A stretch of 64,000 nt of DNA, taken from positions 2,666,001 to 2,730,000 of the forward strand of contig NW_024037053.1 in NCBI RefSeq assembly GCF_015706575.1. Reading direction: 5' to 3'. Within the stretch, counting starts at the first letter, position 1. Every line of letters begins with the position of its first letter. Under the pieces are notes generated by a model. The model searched no databases, was not told the origin of the DNA, and saw nothing but the letters and a program-made list of their open reading frames with translations. The stretch comes from Patiria miniata (lineage: Eukaryota; Echinodermata; Asteroidea; Valvatida; Asterinidae). The position numbers were made by a program, and so were the translations under genes. Shown here in pieces: positions 56,126 to 64,000 of this stretch.

Positions 56126-57345
56126 ATATTGTAATAACGATCGATCATAGTGTCATGTAGAAATGCATGTAAATGACATACATGTAGTCGTGTAAACATG
56201 TGTGTAATTATTTTACCTAGGGCCTACATGTACATGTACATGTACAAGGGGTTCAGTTTAATTGCATTAATGTACATGAACATCATTTTACTTCACGTAA
56301 GAATTTTTTGTGGCGGGGAGGTACTGGTATAATCCTTTGGTTTTTGCCCTTACATCAGGATAATTACATGTATGTTATGAAGGAGCATAACCCAATGTAA
56401 TTAAAATACACACGCCGTTTTACTCAATTCCAATCTGAGTGCTTGACAAAGTTTCATTTTCTTTGTTTTCGCCAACTCTGTTTCCTGACACTTTTACTAC
56501 CCAAAATATTTTCAGTCCTGTGTTTTCAACAGAAAAGTAGTGACATAAACAGGAATATGACCTCCATCCTGAAAAGTACAAATATGTCTACTAAAGAGCC
56601 CACGCTGGCCGAAAATAGCACACTTTCACTGCCAGAGTAAATATACTCACACCACTATCCCTATCAAATTGTCGCGAATGATTTAAACTTGTATAGTATA
56701 TCCTCAAAAATCGATGTACATGTAGCCACACCGGCACGGACACACTACGTGAGGCCATAAATGTTTAATTGCGTCTGGCCATTAAATTCTCACTCTCGGC
56801 GCAAGGTGCGCCATTTCCCGTCGACGGAACACCAACTTGCTGTGACAGGACGTAATATAAAAAAGCCCCCTCCCCCTCCATTTGATCTCCCTGGCGACAT
56901 ATTATCGCCCTAATCGGCTCATTCTTGATTCAGAGTTCAGCTCTATAAACCCACAGTCAGGTGCAAGCTCTCCGGTTGGATTCAGATTCGGAAATTTATG
57001 GCTCTGCCATTTAGAAAAGTAATGAAAAGGGATGGAAATAGTAATGGTATTTTAGTGATCAGCTAAACAATTTTATTTTTTATTTTTTTTATGAGAAGCA
57101 GATTTTACATTCAACTCTAAAGGGTGAGTCAAAATAAAGTGACCGAATTGCACTTAAAATTAAAGAGTTAAAAAAAACACCCAATAAGTCTTCAGATTTG
57201 CTGTATTCTCCTTGCTTCTTGTAATATGCCAGGGTTATTTTGAGCTAAGCATTTAGCAGTTTACTTAGCAGTTTACAGTAGCTCGCTTAAACTGACACCA
57301 ATATGATGCAAACTACAGTGTAGAAAGATCCATCAGAAATCAAGT
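56126..57345. other. Unassigned; distinct core at 56690-57000
   Basis: The core contains the GC palindrome GGCGCAAGGTGCGCC and several homeodomain-like words (TTTAATTGCG, CCATTAAATT, CCATAAATG). It has no repeat match and no coding frame. A lone GGGTGAGTCAAAATAAAG at 57121 resembles the family X end. Left part TACATG-rich. Confidence 0.3.
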
Positions 57346-57706
57346 TTTGTGAGCATGGGCGTCGCCAGGATTTTTTCCAGGGTGGGGGACAGAGCAAATT
57401 TTTCCCCAAAATTCCTTAGCTTTTTCATTATATTCTCAATTTATCATTTTTCCGAGCGTGAGCAGGGGAGCATTTGCCCTACCCCCCCCCCCCAATCAAA
57501 TTAACAGCAATATGGATTCGCACCTCTTTTCCTTTCCCCCCCCGTTTTTTTCCCGTTTTCCAGGGGGCAAGTGCACAGTGCCTTCCCCCCTCCCCACCAG
57601 CCACCCAATCCTCCTCCCCCACCCCCCACCCCCCCCCGCACGCCTCCATTCCCCCCCCCCACCCCCCCCCCCCCCCCCCCCCCCCCGCGACGCCCATGTT
57701 TGTGAG
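57346..57706. mobile_element. hAT-like MITE with perfect TTTGTGAG duplication
   Basis: TTTGTGAG is present at 57346-57353 and 57699-57706. The element between (57354-57698) has exact inverted ends CATGGGCGTCGC and GCGACGCCCATG. The interior is extremely C-rich, including a 25-C run at 57662-57686, which creates long spurious frames on both strands. The 8-bp duplication identifies hAT-type transposition. A recent insertion. Confidence 0.92.
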
Positions 57707-59230
57707 TAGGCTTTGAAGCACAGAGCATCATAATCCCATGATAACTTTTGTCAGATATCGTATTTGGTTCTTTGCGTGGAACACATTTTTTTATCTTCTT
57801 GTGTTAAAAGGCCAGTGCATACATGTACATGTAGTTCAAGCAAGTGTGCGAATGCGACTCCAATTGGACGTCAGGAGACATTCCCTGCGAAACAAAGTTG
57901 AAAATGTGTTCAACTGCTGCGAAGTGACAATGAGTAGGAACCAGCCGTCAAAAACAAGATGCTGGATGTTTTTCTCGTATTTCACACCACGAATTTCAAT
58001 TTTCTTAGAACCGACTTTCACAAACATCTGTTCCTCATTTGATTAGAACCTTCTTATCAATGCAGAACGCTGAGTATTAGGATACGAACAGATTGCCTCA
58101 ATTTACAGTTTCGGAGAGTAATTATGTTTTTGGCCTTCTGTGACAAAATACATAATGGCAGGCGCTGTCAGCTGATCGGAGGACATTATCCTGGCCAGGC
58201 CTTGGCTTGAGAAATCCTCAGTCCCGATATGAAAAAAAGCCTTTTCCTTTTTCCCCCTAAACTCTTTATTCCCCTCCTTAACGCCAGTAGATCTTCGCCC
58301 GCGGCTTGAGACGTCAGTGCCGAGCACATTGAATGAATGCTGAGTGGTCTGGCACTGATAATATTCAAGTAGATAATAACGCAGAACATTACTGGCTCTA
58401 CCCCCAAAAACCTGATGCACATCTTATACATGCGGCTCCAGATCCCCGTCCCAGCACTTGATCGATATTTACCGACTTACTCCTAATGCATTGGCTGTGC
58501 CACATCCAGGGACTGTAGTACTTTCCTGGGCAGCCAATCCAGTTTTTTTATTGTGGAGCACGCATGTCTTTGTCTGTCAGACATTTTCAAAGGAAAACAA
58601 AAACAATTTACAGAATTGCACTACAGCACAGTGTTTAAGTTATTTATGAAATTCCATTTCTTTCGTTCTGACAAATTTTTATTTAAAAAAAAAAAACCCC
58701 AAAAAACAATATAATAATAATAACCTAGCTACTTCTTTCCTGTTTTAAGCGTCTGCAACTCTCTGAAAAAAACTTTGTCGGTAAGGCTACAAGTAAATTG
58801 AATCTTTGAAGTAATTAATTCTTTACTAAATATGGTCAAATTTTTTTGTAGGATATCAGATTCAAAGTTAAACAAACTTGTATTGCTAGAAAAATAGCAA
58901 TTAAACTTAAAGAATATTTATTTTCTGGGTGAAACTCTACAATTTAGAACTGGGAGAGAAACTATAGTAAAACAGAAAAGAACTAAACACATATCACTAT
59001 ACCTCATAAATATTCATCAGGCAACCACGGCATTTCAATGGTCCATTCCAGCAACTCAACCGTGTGAAGTTTTTACTACTGTATCACCCCGCGTCTTTGC
59101 ATGCGCGCGTGACGCGCAAAAACCAGGGAGGTACTATCACACACCTGGGTCGCAGCCTAAGATTTGTTCCAGTACTGTGTTATCTCTTTACCAACGACGC
59201 ATGTGCTTACGTTCGACTGTCTAATATAAA
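57707..59230. other. No gene recognised
   Basis: The 57738-58046 plus frame (102 aa) has no domain I recognise. 58100-58460 is GC-richer without repeat match. The 58873-58957 fragment pairs with 52364-52447. Confidence 0.4.
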
Positions 59231-59295
59231 GTGTTGGATGATTGGGACTATCTTCCTTGACTTTGCCTCGACAGATAGTCCCAATCATCCAACAC
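59231..59295. ncRNA. 65-nt perfect hairpin, possible small-RNA precursor
   Basis: A 22-bp stem (starting GTGTTGGATGATTGGGACTA) is exactly repeated in inverted form after a 21-nt loop. Stem and loop sizes match an animal microRNA precursor, but a completely perfect stem is more typical of a young inverted duplication or an siRNA-type hairpin. Nothing outside the stem pairs. Expression unknown. Confidence 0.4.
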
Positions 59296-59519
59296 CTCGT
59301 GGTCTTTAGTTTTCCCGACAAACTGTTGTATTTGTATATTGTTTATATGTAAAAGAATGGGAAAAGTATGTACATGTATGGTGCAATTCTTTAAATGGTG
59401 TCAGGAAATTATGAATTAATAACGACACTTTTTTGTTGATTTTGTTGTAGCTATTTTTTCGAAGTCATACACTTACATACATGCAGAACATATTGCATAA
59501 TTTGCCAAGTACTGATGCG

Positions 59520-59759
59520 TACTCTCTAAATCTCCAAAGAGTGAAATTAGGGACTAGACGTTTTAGAGTGAAAATCACTCTCATTTGAGATTGAAATATA
59601 GTCTGAAAAAGAACTTCCTCAGTCAAAGCTGGAGTGAAAACTCGATCTTTACGATTCAATGAATTTCACTCCAAAACGTCTGGTGCCTGTTTTCAATCAG
59701 TGGAAGTGAATTTTTACTTGAATGGAGTGAATTTTTCACTCTTTGGAATTTAGAGAGTA
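59520..59759. mobile_element. TA-flanked MITE with CTCTCTAAAT ends
   Basis: TA|CTCTCTAAATCTCCAAAGAG and CTTTGGAATTTAGAGAG|TA are inverted ends of about 24 bp. Words GAGTGAAA and TTCACTC recur through the 240-bp interior, which makes it partly self-complementary. TA duplication is of Tc1/mariner type. Confidence 0.85.
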
Positions 59760-62200
59760 CATGTACATGTAGGTCTACATATTGCACATTTAAAAATGGT
59801 TCAGTTTTCAAATTCTCCCATACTTTTTAATTTCAAACTATACTTTGTTCATGTATTTAATGAAGTCGTTTATTTTGCCTACCTGATGAAAATCTGTACC
59901 CTCGCTGCCTCGTAAAAAAACCTTTAGAGGTGCAAAATGTAGACCCTACATCAATTTGCTAGCGCGGCCAACGGACGACAAAACACTACGCGTCTCCACA
60001 AATCGCAAAATCCATAATTCAGATTTTTCATTTCGTCCTGATGCAAAGGCCCCGAGGGTTACGTCTGGAGACAATCAGCATTCTGTAGCTTATCGGGTTT
60101 TTCCCTTTCCCTTTTCCCCTTTTTCCCTTCTTTTTTGGGTACTTGGAGCTGTTTTTATAATTCTTGTTTGGAATTTCATGAGGAGGGGAACCTTAGGGGG
60201 AAATTCTTGTGAAGTGAAAAAAAAATATACTGGACAAATATGCGAGTATTTGGGGCATTTTTGGGGAATAATTCTTGAGTTTGAAGCTAATGTGTTCCAT
60301 TTCAAAAGATCAGTAACTTTAAATTTGGGGATTTTATACAACAAAATGGGAACAATTTAAAAAGTCTGCTGGCACTCAGAAAATCTATATGAAAAATGTA
60401 ACGTGAGTAACCGATTTTGTGCGTCTTGTTTATCATACATAACACATTTTTCTGGATGTCATCTTTAGTGCTTAGGTAGGTCTAGGTCTACTCTATCTAC
60501 CATGGGGATAACAGTTATTAAACCTTTTCAGTAAGGTAATTACAGCCCAAGGAAACTCAAAAGTACATCAAAAATGTAACGTGAGTAACCGTGGAATTGC
60601 CCATATTCAGTGGATGATAGAATGTTCGGATATTTTGGCATATTTGGCACGGTCTTAAAAACTGTGCTCAGTTCGTTAAAATGGAAATCACATTTTCACA
60701 TGGTAAAGACTCGGAAATGGAACTGGAGATGCCTGGATTAAATTTTTTTCCCTGGCTCCTGAAAAACGTGATCAGAAGTCTCAACTATAATTTGAGGGAA
60801 TGCCACGGGGCATCCCGGAGAGCGAGAATGCTGAAATGCGCTGCGGTCATGGCCAGCTCCGCGCCATCTGATAGGCGGTCTCTGACAAGCCGACCGTTTC
60901 CAAATTCTAGGCTCTGTTCAAGCTTTGGCTTCATTTATGGCTTCCGAATAATTGAACAGTCTTTAAAGTAGGGCGTCCCTTTTATTTCTATGGTTCTCAT
61001 ATTTTGTTTGCCTCCAAAGTAGGGTTGGTCAGTCAAAGACAAAATATAAATCTGTAGAAAGAAAAAGTGCAGTTGCACCTGTATAGATGGCTAAATAAAA
61101 TGAGGCCAAGTACGTATAGATCTCTTTCATAGGATGCCATCTTCGTAGGAAAACAAATCATATGTAGCAAAATTACAACACATTAGGTGCGTGTGCGCAG
61201 TGTACAAAATGATCTAAATATGCGCGTGTGTTGCACAAAATTTCATTGAAATACGGCATAGCGGATGCACGTCACAAAATTTTGATGCCCATAATGGCAC
61301 CCATAATGTCGATGCACGTAGGAAGTGACGTCATTTGAGAGAGACCCACCGGTATTGTCTGTAGTTTGTTTAATGCAACGAATTTATAATGAGTTGATAT
61401 CAAATAGCCCTAACAGTCTTAAATCCTCCAATTTTAATATGATTTTGCAAACCCCCTTGGGAGTTAGGGTTAATAAAATGATACAGTAAAATAGTTGAAA
61501 TATTCGCAATGTTTTTTTTCAATACCAAACAGTAAGAGCAGTTGAGCAACTAAAATTGAAAACTGAATTGAAAACAAATGTGTAATGTACAAAAAACATT
61601 TGAACCACAAGTAACGTTAACTTTAAAAGACAGATAAAAAGGGAAATGAAACAAAAATAAATTTGGATTAAACCATCCCTCCCTCCCTCCGCCTAAAAAA
61701 AGCAAACTTGTGTAAAATTTACAGTAAAGAAATAACATTTCAATTTAAATACTATGTATTTATCTTTAATTTTTTATCTTTAGTTGTTATTGACTGTTTG
61801 TTGTTTGTTGTTCAATTCTGTGAAGTTAATGCCCAAACTGCATCAGATAATACAAACAACTAAACAAATAAAAGATGAGATCGTTGGAATTTCATGTGTG
61901 TAATTATTGCAAAATTTCCAACCCCACACAGACAAGATCGAAGGCAAGCAAATGCAATTATCGGATTTGACAACATTGATCGAACATTGCTGTCTGAAGT
62001 CTTGGAGACATATCACAGTGTGGTTCACTGCCCCACGAAGCCGGGTAATAAACCCACTTGAACACTGTAATGTAATGAAGACTCACATTCTTATTGATTG
62101 AATGTGTTGGACTGGACAAATATTGTCTTCTTTTATCCTGGGAAAATTTCCTACCTTGAAAAACTACCTTGAAAAACACAATAGTGCAGAGAGGGCAACT
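59760..62200. other. No gene recognised; one 22-bp direct repeat
   Basis: AAAAATGTAACGTGAGTAAC with CG occurs at about 60393 and 60571. 61190-61330 is CpG-richer with GTGACGTCATTTGAGAGAGA (CRE-like). The frames at 59956-60360 (134 aa) and 60681-60971 (96 aa) have no recognisable domains. (CCCT)n at about 61676. Confidence 0.4.
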
Positions 62201-62741
62201 TTAAAGCTACAGTCCATCATTTGCAGCTATGTAATTATGTTGAAAAACATACTTGGCTGAAAGATAGTAAGGGAACTAAACTCCCTATGAAGTTATTCTT
62301 TCTGGCATGCTGTCATTTTGAAGAAATCAACAGAAGAAGGCCTTTCCAACGATGCATCTAAAGGCCCATCGTTGGAAATTTTGTTGGTAGTTCGTTTTTT
62401 TTGGTGTTTTTTTTTGGCGAAGCGCGCGCAAGCGTTGACACGATGCACACGCGGACGCGGTTGCTATAATTCATCATATCAGTGCGCAACATCACGTAGC
62501 TGCCATCGGCTTAGTGAGAACGAGTCTCGGACGCTGAATTCAGGCCCAATTCAAAACATGATTGAGCAACTTTTGATTTGAAATCAAGATCCTAGAATGT
62601 AGTTTTTCTCGAAATATACAGCTGAAGCTGAGCTGAAACTTCATCAGGTTAGTTGTTCAGCACCCTTCTTTAGATTTTGAGCACGTTTGTTGCTTCAAAC
62701 GAACAAGATGCGCAAATTACAAATGATGGACTGTACTTTAA
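62201..62741 (+). mobile_element. TTAA-flanked MITE, family B, full-length copy
   Basis: TTAAAGCTACAGTCCATCAT to ATGATGGACTGTACTTTAA, 541 bp. Order of parts: left end, module (ACTAAACTCCCTATGAAGTT, TGGCATGCTGTCATTTTGAA), palindrome TTTCCAACGATGCATC / CCCATCGTTGGAAAT, a CpG-rich stretch (GAAGCGCGCGCAAGCG), then AGCTGAAGCTGAGCTGAAAC and the right end. It is the reference for the deleted copy at 7534. Non-coding. Confidence 0.9.
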
Positions 62742-63299
62742 CTTTTAAAACACACAGCCTTAATACTGAAAGACACCACCGCCTGGGATCATTTTCATTT
62801 CATGTTTTCATTGCAAATAAACGTCCGTCACTCAATTACATTAAACTGGGGCATCAGATTTTCCCGGGGGTTGCAAGAGAACATTATTGTCTACCGCGGT
62901 TCATTGCCACCAAAGTCTTAAAAACCCAAATACCCCCGGATCGCTCGGGCATTTCTCACCGTGTCATGTTGGCTCATGCGGTCGATCGAAAACACTCTTT
63001 GTATTATTAGTTCGCCGTCGCTGTCTCCGTGTTATTGCCCCGCGGTTGTCACTGTCCCGCAATTTCTAAAATCCACAAACAACTGATCATTAAGAAAGAT
63101 ATCTTTTGCAATCTCGTGGCAGGAAATTGAATGCACTTTTACATACATCATTGTTTGCATCATTGTAGGGCAGCGCTGTGTCACAATTTGTTAGTACAGT
63201 GAACTTCTTCCTTTGCAATCTTTCCCTTGGCAGAAAATTAAAGAAAATTGCCCCTTTTCTTTCCTTCTCGTTTTGGTATTATTGTTATTATCATTTCTG
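62742..63299. other. No gene seen
   Basis: The 62887-63069 frame lies in a locally GC-richer stretch without recognisable protein. Confidence 0.4.
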
Positions 63300-63555
63300 G
63301 TAATGAAACCAAGGATTCCTCAAAAGCGCCCCAGGCACTGTAGCTCGCAAGCCTGAAGAAACCTGTGGAGAGAAGACAATGAGAAGAAGTTACAGTTTTA
63401 GAGGTGGAGGAAAAGCCCAGAAGAATATTCTGGGGAAAACCCATGGAATCAGGTAGGGACTGAAAACCCAATCCACATATTGGCCCAGGCGGATTCAAAC
63501 CCGGGTCACAGCGGTGGAAGGCGAGGAAAGTACCGCTACGCCAACCTGACTCCCC
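63300..63555 (-). mobile_element. tRNA-derived SINE, second family, copy 2
   Basis: Minus-strand head GTTGGCGTAGCGG (box A) and CCCGGGTTTGAATCC (box B), better preserved than in the 55870 copy. The body is shared with that copy at about 80-85%. The tail side on the plus strand is TATTATTGTTATTATC. No protein; the 135-aa antisense frame at 63238-63645 is a by-product. Confidence 0.87.
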
Positions 63556-63613
63556 TGTATGTAAATCTAAAGACAAATGGTTCATACCGGTACTTAGGTT
63601 AAAAGTGAGCCCG

Positions 63614-63668
63614 AATGGATATATTTGGGGTCCACTTATTTTCATGTCCCTATTGCACCAGATATATG
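63614..63668 (+). mobile_element. Family H end fragment
   Basis: GAATGGATATATTTGGGGTC, CACTTATTTTC and GTCCCTATT match the complement of 530-579. Only one end is present. Confidence 0.6.
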
Positions 63669-63696
63669 TGAGTTTTTATGGATGAGCTCCTCTGTC

Positions 63697-64000
63697 TGAA
63701 CAGTCACAGACAGTCAAAATAATCAATCCTCGTCCCCTGCCATGCCTTTTACACAGGCTAGTCACCAACAGTCAGATCATACTCCAAGCAAGCACTGTGA
63801 CTAGTCACACTCAGTAAACATACAAAAACAGGCAAGTGGTATAGGCACAGCAGGCTTATCACCTACAGTCAAAGCATAGCTGTATCATGTTGCATAAACA
63901 GTCACAGCCAGTCAATCCTGCTTTATGTAAGCTGGGAGCTCTTAACTGTTGAAAACAGTCACCTGAATGATTTTGACTGAAAGGACAACTTGTACAGTAC
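63697..64000 (+). mobile_element. CAGTCA-rich element, family I, runs off the window
   Basis: ACAGTCACAGACAGTCAAAA to CTGAAAGGACAACTTG matches 51478-51817 in reverse, with the middle third (ACTGTGACTAGTCACACTCA, GGCAAGTGGTATAGGCACAG) intact. The outer right end lies beyond the window. Confidence 0.82.

Noticed and set aside
57458-57731. Pro-rich and Gly-rich frames on both strands
   Set aside because: They are translations of C/G homopolymers inside an hAT-like MITE.
63238-63645. 135-residue minus-strand open frame
   Set aside because: It lies almost wholly within a SINE.
1-64000. LTR retroelement, retrovirus or Polinton remains
   Set aside because: No long direct terminal repeats or recognisable gag, pol, integrase or capsid segments were found by eye; the only reverse-transcriptase trace fits a LINE.

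Overview
The window reads as non-coding nuclear DNA from a marine invertebrate, most likely an echinoderm such as a sea star. This is inferred from the AT-rich background, the very frequent palindromic words ACATGT and ACCGGT, and the dense short non-autonomous transposons. No operons, bacterial-style genes or rRNA are present. Species cannot be named from the sequence alone.

One stretch looks like a host coding exon: 28612-28966 on the plus strand. It starts at an ATG that follows an in-frame stop, is GC-rich, and ends at a good splice donor (G|GTGGGT). It encodes 118 residues that I do not recognise: an acidic start, a Cys cluster and a basic tail. The GC-richer 28100-28611 is probably its 5' UTR or promoter. 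If so, most of 29-64 kb is either the first intron of this gene or intergenic DNA. A weaker coding candidate is 31300-31500 (minus).

The rest is a mosaic of transposon fossils and duplications. Dominant is a TTAA-flanked group with ends TTAAAGG, resembling Kolobok/T2-type MITEs: six near-full A copies (11559, 12394, 19971, 21645, 46124, 49956), a B family (7534, 24591, 32877, 44437, 62201), a C family (35871, 53166) and an E copy (18724). A, B and E share an internal module and a central palindrome at the same place. The palindrome arms differ between subfamilies but still pair. Several copies are chimeras of families, and one B copy is interrupted by a TA-flanked element.

Other DNA elements include hAT-like MITEs with visible 8-bp duplications (23365, 57354, 45483), a Harbinger-like fold-back with CAG duplications (30584), TA-flanked elements (34311 giant palindrome, 59520), and families with long inverted ends (D at 25183, 27292 and 48010; L at 33215; M at 55311; K at 31920). 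A decayed LINE reverse transcriptase lies at 5395-5690 (minus). tRNA-derived SINEs lie at 49262, 55870 and 63300 (all minus), with a headless relative at 10285 and a tRNA-like unit at 6890.

Tandem structure is also common: two-copy duplications at 1000, 22345, 35018 and 37375, degenerate arrays at 7800-9050, 25037-26960 and 37138-39170, and a telomere-like (AACCCT)n tract at 45325 set between inverted copies of a second repeat. Two compact hairpins (40633-40722 and 59231-59295) have the size of small-RNA precursors. No retrovirus, LTR element, CRISPR array or intact transposase gene was recognised.
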